This document shows positions 9,181 to 21,830 of a DNA stretch of 64,000 bases, piece after piece (the stretch's first letter is position 1; every line of letters begins with the position of its first letter). The notes under the pieces were generated by a model. The model was given only the letters and a program-made list of their open reading frames with translations, did not search any database and was not told where the DNA came from. The stretch covers positions 2,815,001 through 2,879,000 of the forward strand of contig BSYQ01000006.1 in the NCBI GenBank assembly GCA_030272585.1. The letters run 5' to 3'. The position numbers and the translations under genes were made by a program. This stretch comes from Bryopsis sp. KO-2023 (taxonomy: Eukaryota > Chlorophyta > Ulvophyceae > Bryopsidales > Bryopsidaceae).

Positions 9181-12100
9181 ATGCCCGTGGCTGATGAGTT
9201 CTTGAAGGTGTGCGAAAGCGGAGCATTGTTGACCAAACACGTTGACTTCTTGGGGAGTTTGATAGTCAACCGCCCGGATGTATTGAGGTTTGCCTTGGGG
9301 TGTAGGGGGCAGAGATTATTCCGGATCAGCTGTACTTTGTTTACTTGCGACGGCTGGAGCAAGCACGGACGTCTCGCATCGCGGCGGCGAACATATGCTT
9401 TTCTATTGACAATGAACTGGTAGGCGCATCTGTTTGGCGACCATCGGCGCGCGTATAAAAACAGCTGAAGCGAGTGTCGCTGTCCTTACAGATATATGAG
9501 CCATTTTGCGCGGACTTCGGGCCTCTCAACCTGGGGCAAACATACCGCTTTTGTCACAAACTTCGACAGTTGCTACAGGTGCGACGCAGATCGAAATCGA
9601 AAGCAAAAGATTATTTCAATGTGTTGAGCTCGAAATCGTTTGAAATGAAATGCCTGAATACAACAGATCGCTAAGAGGCAACACCAGAAGGTTTTCTTTT
9701 ATTGCTCAAGCAATGAGCACTTCAAAGCAAACGCCGCAGTGCTGGTAAGTCGCGCGTTTTTTGAGCTCCAATTCCTGACATCGTTGGATCGCTTGCAAAT
9801 CCAACTGACGTGTGATTCACGATGGATTCAGGCGGGAGCGTTCCAAATAATTTATCTGGACAGATCGGCTGAGGAGGCCTACAAACCTCTGCGCCAGTAT
9901 GAACCATACCCAGCGTTTAGGGACGCCTCGTGCCTGCCACCCACATTCATCTTGACGGTTTTCCATTGTTTGCAGGTTGCATAACCATCTAAAAAAGTGT
10001 TTATTCGCTTTATCTTTCGTTTATGCTGCGCGCAAACAAACACAAACCGAGGGCTTCCCAGAATCAACCCCCTTGTCTTTGCTCGACTGAACCAGCGGTA
10101 ACCTTGAATAATAGTGTAACACAGCATCCTTGTTTACTTAGGGAGTGCAAAAAGCGAAGGAGGTTGGTTTTATTGACTGGAATCTGGATCCCGCTGCGTT
10201 CAACGTCGAGGAATACGAAGCATTTGAAAGAGTGGAGGGGGGCGATTTGAATTGGATCGTCCCCAGGAAGTTGTTGGCTTTTGCTGGACCTTCTGCAAAG
10301 CGCATGGAGGCATACGGATACAGAACGCATATCCCTGAAGACTATGTGAAATATTTCAAGTCGAAGGGGGTCTCTGCCATAGTGCGGTTGAACAAGAAGG
10401 TACGCAAATGTGTTGTGTATGCTCTGGTTTCAGCCCTTTCATTCTTCAGCCTTACCCAGACTCTGCAGCCGCCATCTGATGCAGGTCTATGACCGCCGAC
10501 GTTTCACTACCTCTGGATTCAACCACCACGAGCTGTTTTTCCCGGATGGATCGTGCCCTCCTGTTAGCATTGTGAAAGAGTTTTTAAGGATCTGCGATCA
10601 AGAGGCTGGGGCAATGGCTGTTCACTGTAAAGCAGGGTTGGGGAGGACAGGAGTGCTGATATGTTGCTATATGATGAGGACGTTTCGTTTTACTGCTGAA
10701 GAAGCTTTGGGTTACATTAGGATCTGCCGGTAAGCCATTCTGGAGCCTTTTTCTTTGGTGGATAACATATCTTATTGAGGACGAAAACGAGGCTTCCAGG
10801 CAGTATTCTGGGCAAGAAAATTAAAGCTTTGCAGCAGCAGAAACGCATAGCTCCAATGAAGACGCATGGGTCGCTGGCTCATTGGTCAAGAGAGTGCTAT
10901 TTTCTTGAGTTCTACTACTACCAGCACCAAGGAGTCTTGTTGATAATAATTTCTGCAAGAAAGATTCACGCGCGTGCATTCATTGGTGGTCACGTTTTGT
11001 GGTTAGGCGCTATTGAGACCCAGCCTGTCTGCATGTCAGGCCAGGAAGCGTCATTGGTCCACAGCAAAATTTCATCAAGGAAATGCAGCCTTTCGCGTGG
11101 AAGAGAGGCAGCTTGGAGCGCACGGTGAGCTTGATTGATTGATTGTTGTTATCCTGTTACCAATCCCTTGGTTTTTCCCCAGAGAAACTGGTGCTGTTTG
11201 TGAAGTTGGTACTCAAAGTGCGTTTTCAGCAATCTGTATAATGCTTAAGAGCAGGCGGCTAGCATGTAGCTCGAAAACATGTCATCTTGCTGATTCTTGT
11301 CTGTTGGAAATGAATTATTTGTTCAGGAGAGTGTATCCACCTCTGTGAGGTCAACAGCCCAGTCCGAGCGAATCAAAAATATTGTAAGGAACATATCCAA
11401 CGAAGGCCAGCCCAGTAAGAGAAGCGCTAGATGAACAACGAGCTGTGCCAACACTTTTGTTTTTTCTCTTGGTGTTTGAATCCATCTGTCCGCTTCATAC
11501 ACTTTTTAACACAAATCGTTGAGCTGAGTTTCAACGGCCCAAAAATCAAGACTGAGTAAACGCCACTGCTCTTGTTTTGGTGGATAGGTCGAAGGCCGGC
11601 CTGGACGAGCACGGCAATCATACCGCGAGATAGAGATCCAGTGACTTCACTGGAAAACCGCATTAGAGAGCTGAAACTCGGGTCTGGAATGCCCTACTCA
11701 AGTCACTCAAGACAAGGAGGCAACAGGTTTATGATGGGCAGATCTGCAGGCTATGGTGCGATTCCTGATGCATTGGGGCCCCCAGTTTTGCAAGGTGAGC
11801 ATTTTTAGACGGAAACACACAGCCCACAATACGGATTCCCCAACCGATAGCTTGTGCTTGGACCTGTCCACCACCACCACCGGGAATTATAGAAAAGCAA
11901 GGGTTGATCACCTTGCCTCCCAACTCCCCCAGCCCCCCTTTCCGTGTCAGGTGTTTTTTGTACGGCCTATAACGACGTCTTGACGAGCTTTTGCCCTTGT
12001 TCTCAGTGTCAGGTGCTGCTAGCCGCCGCACTACGAGTGCTAGTGGTCGATCACCAGATGGGCATCCTCCCCAGCAAAGGGTCACAAAATCATCCTCAGG

Positions 12101-12625
12101 TGGGTGAAAAACGCATATAAGGCACACAGATACGAAGATCGAAGTATGGTTCCCTTTTGAAGTGCAAGGCATCTTTGGCAGGGGCGACGTTGTCAAGGGT
12201 ATCGATGTGTAAAAAATGCACCCTGTGTGAAATAAGAAAATGCCATCTTTGATTGTGGCAGATTCCAACTGGACATTTTTTGAGATGCACACCTGCCCAA
12301 TTCGTTTTCAATTATCGATGACACTGCTCTTGCTTTCAATTTTTTAGGAGCGCTGGGTGGCGACACCTCCGTGCCAGTGTCTCACAGCCGGATCCATACA
12401 GGCAGCAGTTACCACCAGCACAGTCGAGGATTGGCCCTGAATGGACAGCCAAGGAAAGGGGCAGCGATGGCATCACCCAAACAGACCCAGAGTTCCGGAA
12501 GAACTTCCTTGACAAGGTCCTCCTTGATCAGATCGGCGTCGCAAGATGGGGCATCCAACAGTGATTCGACCTTGGCGGCGGCAGCCAGGGTCAGAGCGTT
12601 TCGAAAATCTTTCTCCTACTTTTGA
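9181..12625 (+). CDS. CDC14: CDC14 dual-specificity phosphatase
   Basis: Exons: 9181-9207 (tentative first), 9315-9419, 9492-9578, 9676-9744, 9832-9975, 10142-10399, 10485-10729, 11040-11124, about 11327-11383, about 11587-11794, 12007-12099 and 12348-12625. CDC14 reverses Cdk phosphorylation at mitotic exit. The non-catalytic N-domain shows PDQLYFVYLRR, CADFGPLNLGQTYRF and FRDASCLPPTFILT. The catalytic domain shows DLNWIVPRKLLAFAGP, then HCKAGLGRTG with nucleophile Cys near residue 278, and RICRPGSVIGPQQNF. The Asp of FFPDGS is the likely general acid. The C-terminal tail of about 180 residues is rich in Ser, Arg and Gly (SSGRTSLTRSSLIRSAS), typical of a regulated CDC14 tail. The ATG at 9181 gives MPVADEFLK directly before PDQLYF. 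The exon 9/10 junction is not resolved, because the obvious sites are out of phase. Confidence 0.92.
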
Positions 12626-13086
12626 GCTGTTTGGAAGCTTCTTGGAAGCTGCGTGAGAGTATCTGGCCTTTTTCTCTGTGTATTGTTGTGGGGGGACCAT
12701 GGATGGATTGAAAGTTTTGCAGGAGGTTGTATGTGTGTTGGTACCTTTTTTTTTCTCACCGTTCGATCTTCAGAATTATAAATCTTTTTGAATGGGGCAG
12801 TGTTCATGGAAAATGGATTTGGAAGAGAGAAAAATGTAAAACTGGAAAGAAACAAAAAAAGACTAAACAGCGGGACCAGTGTCGGCAGATCTTTTGGTTG
12901 GTAACGTCCTGGTGGAATAAGCAGCCCCGATCGAAACAAAACAACAAATATCGAATATGACAAAAGTCCATTGGGTTTTTCTCCCTTTCACACGAAACGA
13001 GCTCTCGATGCATAGCATGCAACACCTGCATGCTTTTCTTTCGTTTTTTTTTAACAAGGGGAACAAACCATTGACCCTTGCGATGA
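12626..13086. other. Convergent 3' spacer between CDC14 and MnmE
   Basis: 461 bp between two stop codons on opposite strands. It is AT-rich with A/T runs and no exon. It must hold both 3' UTRs, so the transcripts may overlap. Confidence 0.6.
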
Positions 13087-16000
13087 TCACTTTCCTATGC
13101 AAAATTTACTGAACACGACATCCAGGATTTCTTCGGTGACCTCGTCCCCACTGACTTCCCCAAACGACACGATGGCGTCCCTGAGATCGATGGTCCAGAA
13201 ATCCATGGGCAAATCTTGGCCGATGCTTTCAGAAACCTTCATTAAGGATTCATGCCCTCGCACCAGAGCTTCAGATTGCCTTTCGTTCACTGCCCAAGCC
13301 CTCCCACCAACCCCAACCTGAAACAAAGAAAAAAAAAAGGGAAATAAAACAGAAAGAAAGGAAAATATGTCCAAAAAAATCATCAAAGGCGGTTGATCTC
13401 AGTGTGGATATGCTCGTATTTTGCAGTTTGGGAAAAAAAACACCAAAGTTTTTTTTTCTGCAGCGAAAGAAACTCTGGGAGGGGGGGTTGAGTAATCAGC
13501 AAAATGGGAAGGAGGTTGATGTGACCTTTTGGGCTCCGACGATTTCCGCAATGGCTCTTTCTAAGTCGGGGATCCCACTGGGCTGGACGGCGCTGGTGCA
13601 GACAATCGCTTGAAAGGTTTCTTTCACCAACAGAGGCACGGAGCTCGGGGTGAACGACTCTATGCAAATAGATTTCCACACAGACCTTCATCGACACAGG
13701 TTCTACAGCATCCCCTCGAAAAAAATCCGAAAAAAACCCCAGAGTTCCACACCTGCTTTATCGATCTTGTTGGCGAGCAGCAAGCATGGGGCTCGGCTGT
13801 TGGTATTTTCTCGAGAACCAAACAGCTCTTGAAAAACAGCGTCATCTCCATCGACCCAACCGGCCTATGCACAGCATTTTGCCCACAGCTTTTCTTTTTT
13901 CTTATCAACTCCTTCCAAGAAAATTGCTTCTCACCAGTTAGTTAAAAATAGGCCACAAAAATATACGGTCCCCCACCCTCCAAAACCGATATGAACGCTT
14001 GACCCTGCTGTGAATAAATCGAGTTGAGAAGGATTCGCTCACCTCAGCATCCATGACCATTATGACTATGTCTGCGCCCCTTGCTGTGGCGTGCGATCTT
14101 TCGATTCCGATTTTTTCAACGACGTCCCCTCCCAATCGAATGCCAGCCGTGTCCAGCAAAGTCACAGGGATGCCCTCAATTGAGAATCCTAAAAAGGGAA
14201 TGATGGATGTTCAAGAAAACACAGGGACATCATACATGCAAAAACCCTTTTATAATTCCCTGAGGTTTGATGGTTCAAAGAGCGTACCGTACCAGGAAGG
14301 GCTCAGGAGGTTTCAGTAACAAATAGTTCCATGTGCAAGCCATCATGAATGGAGATGCTGTGCTTTCTATAATATTCTATGTAATATTTCTATTTTTCTT
14401 GGGGGGGGGGGGGGGGGTGGAGGGGGGAGGAGAAGAGGTGTCAAAAAAAAGTTTTTTTTTTGTATTTTATCGCTTACCTTACCTGCCTCCACAACATCTC
14501 GTGTGGTTCCAGGGATTTCAGTGACGATGGCCTTCTCGACTCCAGTCCATGCATTCATCAAACTCGATTTTCCAACATTCGGTCGACCCACCAGTGCAAT
14601 CTGACCAAAAAGAAAAAAAGAAACACCCCAAAATTTACGAAAAAATTGATGATGACATATTGATATTAAAAGAAAAAAAAAAACTCTTCTACAACCAGAG
14701 CACCAAAGCTTTTGTTACCATCAACTACCTTTGTAAGAAAAAATCATGAAAGGGAAAAAAAAGAAAAAAACACACACGTGGCAAGTCTTTGCCTTGTGAA
14801 AAAAAAAAAAAAACGATTTCTCAATGAAATATATGTATATGTATATTTGTTTTTGTTTTTTTTTTCCAAAAGAGGGGGTGTTTCACAACCTTCACTTTTT
14901 TTCATAATGACTGCATGTCTGTCATACCTGCAACCCTGATCTCAACAACCTCCCTTGGTGTGCCGTTTTCAACGCCTCCTCGACCCTCACTTGCAATTTT
15001 GATATCTGGGCCTTCAGATCGTCCAAATTCAGTTCGGGCATATCTTCATCGAAATCCAATCGAGCCTGCACACAAATATATATATATATATATGATTTTT
15101 TTTTTCGATATTGCAAAGCATTTTCACTTTGACCTTCTTGCTAAGATGGTTCCATCGACACAAAAAAAAGAAGCAAATTCTGAATAATGTGTGAAATTTA
15201 CTTTTCGATTCGACCTTCACATCTAGAATTCAAGGAGATGTTTCTTCTTTTTTTTCATGAGGGGCAAAAAAAAGTTCAAGAAGTTTGGGGTGAATGGCAT
15301 ACATTCGCAAGGGGCAATTCTTGGCTCCCCAATGACCCTCACCTCCAGCTCTGCTAAGATTTCGACACATGCAAACCTAATGCTCCTCACGGTTTCACCG
15401 ATTCCACCTTTCAATCCAGCGAGAGCGCTGTCGGCAGCCGCCGGAGTCTTGGATTCCACCAGCTGCTGAATGCTTTCTGCCTGAATGTAGGACCAAAACA
15501 AATGCATTACTGCAAAGCCTCAACACAAAATGAATGAAAGCTTTTTTGCGACGATCGTTCAACGATCATGTCGTGTGAGTTTTTTTCTCAGTTTCTCCAG
15601 CCTCCACGAAAAAGCCTGCAACTTGCCTGTGATAAGTCGAGCCTGCCGTTCAGAAACGCTCTCAATGTGAATTCCCCTGGGCGTGCCAGCCGGGCCCCGC
15701 ACTCAAGGCAGATTCTCAAAACCCTTTGCACGTTGACCCCTCCACCGTGACAATGCAATTCCAACACATCCTCCCGGGTGTAAGACCGAGGCGAGCGAAA
15801 CGGAAGCATCAAAACCTAACAACACACCCCCACCCCACCCCAAGGAAATCAACTAAGGAAATGAAGGTAGCAAATTTTGATCAGCCAAAAGGACCTCAGG
15901 CACATCTCAAGAAAGCGAAACAAGACATCCCAACCCCACTAATATTTCTTCGAAAAAAACACATATATTTCTCAGCCTATGACACGTTTCGGTGAACGGG

Positions 16001-17169
16001 CTTCACTCGGCCTTGTGTGTAAAATCATTTTTAACATTCAAACATATATTTCTATTTTTCATGCCAAGTGCCAGGACACAATACCTCATCTATTGCTTCT
16101 TTGTTTCGATTAATGGCCTCGCCATAATAAACCCTGTGAGATTCATAGTTCCATGCGTTATCTATCGATTTTTGGCCCCTAGCCCTGAACAGTTTTTTCC
16201 CCATATCAAACGCCTCGGCTCCAGACAATCGCACGATGCCAACAGAACCTTCACCACCTTCATGTTTTTTCGAACAAAAAATGTTTTCAACAAATCATTA
16301 GTTAGTATATTTACACAATAATATCGTGAGATTATGTAATCTTACTAAGGGGTTCCAGGACTGAGTTTTTACGCACCAGTTTTTATCGAGGTTGCATCAT
16401 GGAAAGGAAAAAATCGGAATCCAAAATAATACTTCATACGAAGCCCCATTGTGGATCATCCAATCAGCATCAAAATGACGACCTAATTTCTTGCTGTTTG
16501 AATTAAGTTCACCTGTTTTTTTTCAAAAAACCATTTCTTGCGTTTACACATATCCAGCAGAAGGATGCATACCCGTCACTACAGCAGCAATTGTGTCCTC
16601 TTTGGTTTCATATGTTGAAATTCGATGGGCTGCCTCATTCTCGCCTGGTTCTGTTCCTGTGAGAAAACCAAAAGTGAAAAAAAATAAAACATCAGGAAAG
16701 AAAATATTGTTGCAGAATTCAGCTTCAATATAGTGGGGCTGATTGTTTTCTTGAATCTGTGTAACATCATGGATAGCAAATATATGGGTGCCAGATGCAT
16801 CTCATAAACATGAATGCATGCCTAGTAAGTGTAATTCTTCAACTAATTTTGTTGGAAATCATGACCACGTCACGGTGTCGATTCGCCTGCATCATCAGCC
16901 AATAAATCAAAAGCTTTTCCGTGTTTTATCGACCTCACAAAACGATGCGTTTCGCTTGCATGTTCCGTTGAGATTCTTTGTTCTTTACCTACGGCGGTAC
17001 AGTCGGCGGCGGCGGCGCAAGTCCTGAATCGAGATCGATCACCACAACAAAAACTCGGTCGTTTCTGCGTTCGTCGTGCAGCGACCGTTGCAATGCGTTG
17101 TGAGTGTGGTCGAATCACGCCCCCCCAAAAAGCGTCCTTTATCAATTTTCTCGATGCGCGCATGCACAT
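13087..17169 (-). CDS. mnmE: tRNA-modification GTPase MnmE (TrmE/MSS1/GTPBP3), organelle-targeted
   Basis: Eleven in-phase exons (17169-16989, 16656-16573, 16257-16085, 15815-15627, 15480-15343, 15065-14928, 14600-14483, 14188-14043, 13864-13753, 13659-13526, 13317-13087) give 547 residues. With MnmG it modifies U34 of tRNAs in mitochondria or plastids. The N-terminus ([17 protein letters not shown]...) is a basic presequence. The folate-binding domain shows [19 protein letters not shown] and [18 protein letters not shown]. The helical domain follows, with an inserted G domain: GRPNVGKSS (306-314), IPGTTRD, DTAG and NKID. The protein ends FCIGK, the conserved C-terminal box whose Cys is needed for activity. 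The ATG at 17169 was chosen because the longer frame begins with TTG. The exon 4 donor is GCAAGT, making a GC-AG intron; this placement restores the conserved [12 protein letters not shown]. Confidence 0.95.
14401..14417. repeat. 17-nt G homopolymer inside an MnmE intron
   Basis: An uninterrupted G run on the + strand, so poly-C in the transcript, followed by more G-rich sequence. It lies in the intron between the exons at 14600-14483 and 14188-14043. Confidence 0.9.
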
Positions 17170-18283
17170 GATCAACCCAGAGTCTAGCTCCTCTTCTTCC
17201 ACTCCACCAGACACACGCAATGCACCAAGGCAAGCCCGAGACGCCTTTTGGGAATTTCATATGTCGTATCCATGCCACCACCGTCAAATTCCCAGAATCA
17301 AACAAATCAAATCAAGTCACACATGATTACACCCAAAGAACCAAACAAAAATCTTGATTCAAATCATGGGATGTGCATGCAAGTTTCAGAGGGTGTTGGT
17401 TTGTTCTTGCAGGAAAAAACCACTGCAACAGTGAAAACGGGATCCCATTTCCGCTGGCAAGTCAGAAACAGGCACGGCGCCGCCAGTGCAGCATTAAGCG
17501 GAAGTTGCTTCCACTGAATACAGCGAATGGGTGTTGCTTGGATTGTCGCGATTGACTGTTCCGTCGCTCGATGCATTTTCAAGCGTGGCAGCTTTGTGCA
17601 CTTTCAAAAGCCATGTTTGAGGGTCGCTGCAACAGACTGTTTGCTGTTTGTTTCAGCAGATTGTTCATCGATCCTGAACCGTTCCAAAAATAGCCCCAAT
17701 TCCTGGCATATCATGTCACGATGACAGACGAAACGTCGCCAAGGAAAAGGCAGACATCAAGACATGCCATTCTGCAGAATCGAGTTGGAGGGTGTATTCC
17801 TATTTTGGTTGCCTTGTAATGTTGTTGTTGGACTTTGTATTGCAACATCAACAATCCAATGATTACAAAACAGCAAAAGGAGGCCATAACCCCCCCAATC
17901 ATGCCAGAAAACCACAAATGCAAAGTGTAAAACAACAACAACAAAGCATAAAAATAACCCCAACCCGTAGATTTCTGCCTACCTTCGTAGTGCATTGCGC
18001 AGCAACCAGCGTGCGCCCAAAAGAACGTTGGACCTTCTCGGATGCTGTCCAAAAACGCATTGCCTGAGTCACTCTTTGCGTCGCCCCATGTCGGCCATGC
18101 GGGATAGGAGCCACCAACTCACCCCGACCTACAAATGTTCGACGCTGTCGTCCCTAGTATCATAACAAAAAAACGCAACCCAGCCAACCCCAATACTGGA
18201 GAAGAAAAAAAAGAAAAAAAGCGAAGGAGAGGGCTCGACAAAAGGAAAAACATAAAGGAAACGAAAAAGGAAGAATACACGCG
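17170..18283. other. Divergent promoter region between MnmE and the CCCH gene
   Basis: About 1.1 kb between two outward-facing starts. A minus-strand open stretch at 17711-18052 contains two hydrophobic segments (WGYFYALLLLFYTLHLWF and a second one), but it lacks a usable ATG and its first part could also be read in another frame ending in a splice-like AAG|GTAGGC. A small membrane-protein gene is possible but not supported. Otherwise it probably carries both promoters. Confidence 0.45.
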
Positions 18284-21088
18284 ATGTCTTTGGCTTTCCT
18301 AACCCACGGCAAACCCCTGCCATGCTTCCACGGAGCAGAGAACTGGCCAGACCACGGGCACTCCGGCCAAGTGAACGATAGAAGGACTGCATACGCCCAG
18401 CACAGCGGCCCTGGGTCGATCGCATATTGGAGCGGATATGCGAACAAGGCTCCCGTGGCCGATCTCTCCGCGATAACAGCGGATTCTAATTCCAGAACTC
18501 CGTTCAGCGGCGCGGCCGTTTTTCCCCCCACTTCCGTAACGGTGCTTCAGAGCATGCCGTCCGGTGAGCTCCCGAAAAGAAGTTTGGGCCTGTCGTCCAA
18601 GAGCTCGGTATTGGGAGGTCCCGGACCACACGACCCAGCCTGGGTGATGCACAGAGCGTCGCCCGAGAGTTCGCTTTTCGGAGGGGAGTCTAACAACACA
18701 CCCATCGATGCCAGCTCCGCCGCCGATGTTGATCGCAGGCTCGTCTCGCCACCCCCTAGTCCGTTCGTCAATTCACCTTTCCACGGGAGTTTCGGACTTA
18801 AACAGCACAGTTTGTACAAGGTGAGACGCGTTTCGATGGGTATGACTACTGGCTAGGGATCTCTTTTCGTCCGCCAAGTACTGGCTCGGGGACACGTTGT
18901 GTTGCGTGGTTTTCTTGTTTGCCGAAAACGGCCATGTTTGATATCGGGCGCTTGCGGGAGTCGGCGTTCGAGTTCAGCGCCGTGGGACGATTTATTTTTT
19001 TTTCGTGGAAAAGACAGTAATGGGCCCGGGTGCATTTGTGAATTTTGCCGCTTGCGCACGGGATTGGGAAAATCGTCACACTCTTCGGGGGGGGGACAGT
19101 GAGTAAGCGTCAGCGCAGGCGATGCCCATGTCGATTTTTCGGCGACCTTCGCGAACTCTCGATCGACATGGTTTCACCACGCGTTCTTTTTTTTTTCATT
19201 CTATTTGGTCAAGAAAAGACGTCAGCGATTTCCGAGGAAAAAAACGCCAGCAGAATCTGTTTTCAGGTTGATCGATCAATCTGATCAATTTCACTTAAGA
19301 AAACAAAAAAACTTCAACCTTATGACTGAGATCAGCGATATATGTTTTGTTTTCAATCAATAATTACATCAAAGTTGGGGGCCCAGCACAGTGTGTGGTT
19401 CTCCGTGGCATAGTTTAAATATTGTTTGAATGTTTTCAGACAGAGTTGTGCCGATCATGGGAAGAAACGGGGGCCTGTCGATATGGCAGCAAATGCCAGG
19501 TGATCCCATTTTTGCTTTGCTTTTGGAAAATTTCTTTCTCTTTCAAACCGTTGACTTTCACAATCGCCAGAAAAAATTCTTTTTTCATGTTCTTATAAAC
19601 ATCAAGAAAAAGAATAGAACCAAAAATCCCTGTTGTTTTTCTTAATCCATCCCTTTGTTTTATGCATGTTTCATTTACTCACTTTTGTTTTTTTTGGGGA
19701 TAACAGTTTGCCCATGGAATCGATGAGTTGAGAGAAATTCCACGACACCCAAAATACAAAACTGAGGTGCGATGACAGAATGTTGCATGAAAAAAAATAT
19801 ATGTACTATGTTTAACTGTCGCCATTTGGGAATTGAGAAAGAGAAGGAAATGTACATATTTTACCCGTTTTCCAAAAAAACAACAAAAAAAACAACAGAA
19901 AAACACATTTTATAAGTACATTTTCTTTTTCGATCACTTTTCTTAAATTACTTGGAGAAAAATAATATATATGTGTATCTAAGAACAAAAATAATAAATA
20001 TTTGCGTATCTAAGAATATAAATGCAACATACAAAATGTTGGAAAAAATTTCTACCGTTTGAAAATAAAGAAGAGCCTTGCTGAGCTGGTCCTGGGAGCA
20101 ACGCTGTTTTTTTTTATTATATTTTTTCAGATTCGCTAACGTTGTTTTTTTTTATTATATTTTTTCAGATTTGCTGTACATTTGCTACGACGGGAACGTG
20201 TCCTTACGGTCGAAGATGCAGATTCATCCATCAAAATGGCCCAATAACTTTGGTCGGAGCCAAGCGGAACGACGATGTGAGCTTTTCATCATATATAATA
20301 AAAAATATACATTTTAATTGTTATTTTTTTACAACATTTGTGAAGTGTGTAATATGTATCGTTATGCTCTTTTCATCTTACCATTTCTTCTGTGGAAATG
20401 CTGTCGTTTGAACAATAATGATCCCAGTGGTAGTCCATCCCAGTGTTTTGATAACGTTGCAGAGGTTAGTCATTTCTTCCCCGGACGATACCTCATGTTT
20501 CGTTTAACGAGCAAAGAGTTTGTGTGGAGGATCAAATTGAGCTGGAATGTTCTTTTTTTTTTCTGTCTTGCAGACATTTGCCCGAACAAAGAGCGTTTTG
20601 AGGGAAAATTGGGTGAACAGAAATCAAGGGCCAGCCAGTGTCGCTTCGTCGAAAACATCGGTAATCCAAATCAGAAATAAAATAATGGATCAGTCTGACT
20701 CACTGTGCAATCTGGCTCATCCACCGTGCAAATGAGTGGTGTGGGCTACAATTACCGTAGGCATTTTGTTTTCTGTGTGGGTGTGGGGGGTGTTTTTTCT
20801 TCTTTTTTTTGATGAAAGTGGACAGAGAGAGAGAGGGATGTTGAAAAAAAAATTAACTTGTATGATTGGAAGCTTTGTTGAAAAAAAATAACTTTTATGA
20901 TTGGGAGCTTTGATACAATCATTCCTATTGCCATTTTTTAGGTCAAAAGCCAAGGGAGTGGCCAGTGGCCGGCGAGGAAATTGGTGTGCGATCCGCTGGT
21001 TTCAGCTTCTCGGCGGCTTCCAATTTTTGTTCAACTTTCGATGGCAGACATTGCCAAAGCTTCCTCAGAAAAAGAAACCGATATGTAA
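18284..21088 (+). CDS. Tandem CCCH zinc-finger mRNA-decay factor, TTP/TIS11 (ZFP36) class
   Basis: Exons 18284-18820, 19440-19499, 19707-19766, 20169-20276, 20444-20464, 20574-20660 and 20942-21088 give 339 residues in one frame. The family binds AU-rich 3' UTRs and recruits CCR4-NOT. Finger 1 starts YKTELCRSWEETGAC and ends in QFAH (Cys183, 192, 198, His202). The linker is ELREIPRHPKYKTE. Finger 2 ends CPYGRRCRFIH (Cys221, 230, 236, His240). Both are C-x8-C-x5-C-x3-H with the YKTE lead-in and the 18-residue linker usual for TTP. The N-terminal 179 residues are Ser/Pro-rich and disordered-looking. Near the C-terminus lies SRRLPIFVQLS, the CNOT1-binding box of animal TTP. The 21-nt exon 5 is the only in-phase choice I found, but it is the weakest. 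A duplicated 3' splice site precedes exon 4. Confidence 0.9.
20101..20176 (+). repeat. Tandem duplication of a 3' splice site (38-bp period)
   Basis: Two near-identical 38-nt units, each with a poly-T/TTATTATATT tract and TTTTTTCAG. The downstream copy is the working acceptor of CCCH exon 4. Using the upstream CAG would read ATT CGC TAA, an immediate stop. Confidence 0.85.
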
Positions 21089-21810
21089 TATGTAATATAC
21101 CCCTACGAACTTTTGAGGATGGAAAAAAAAAAAGAGTGAGAGGGGGGAGGGAGAAAAAAAGTGGGGAGGTGTGTTGGAAAGGAAAGAAAAAAAGATACCC
21201 TTTTTGAATGTCGTTCGATCGATTTGGTCGGAATATACCTATAAAGAAGAAAAGAAATGGGAGGGAGGGGAAAAGAGGAGAGATGCTTTTTTTTTTTTTT
21301 ACGTTTTGAATTTTTCTTTAGAATTTTTTGTGCTCTTTTCCCTTTTTTTTTTCACTTAATATTCTACCCTTATTTTGGAAGAAAGCACATAATTACATGA
21401 TTTAAAAAAAAAAGGAGGGGGGGGGGGGAAGGGAAGAAGAAAAATTCAGGAACAGTGCCAGAAGAATTGAAAGGATATATGTAGGAGGGAGTGTGTGTGT
21501 GTGTGCGTTTGGGGGGTGTTATTGATTTTGAGGGTTTTTTTGAAAAAGAAACCTGTGGAAGAGAGGAAGGGCATTTTGCAGGGGGTTTTGGGGTGGGGGG
21601 TTTGCCAAGAAGAAGCGAAAAGCAGTGTTGGGATGAAAATGGGGGGAAAAGGGAAGGGGGGAAAAAAATACACCAGCAGAAGAACATCATGAGTGGAAAA
21701 AAAGAACAAGAAGAAATGGATTAGTTTTACTCACTTCCAGAAGAAGAATTTGGCAGCGGGGGGAAAAAAGAAAGAAAACTATTATGAAGATGGGGGATGG
21801 AGGAGAGAAA

Positions 21811-21830
21811 AGAGAGAGAGAGAGAGAGAG
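21811..21830. repeat. (AG)n microsatellite
   Basis: Ten perfect AG units followed by a short AT run, in the low-complexity block. Confidence 0.9.

Noticed and set aside
10775..11128. Open frame as the 3' end of CDC14
   Set aside because: The exon at 11040 restores the conserved PGSVIGPQQNF in phase. The upstream frame loses homology after six residues; kept only as a possible decoy.
17711..18117. Minus-strand hydrophobic frame as a membrane-protein gene
   Set aside because: No ATG in frame, two competing frames and no recognisable family.
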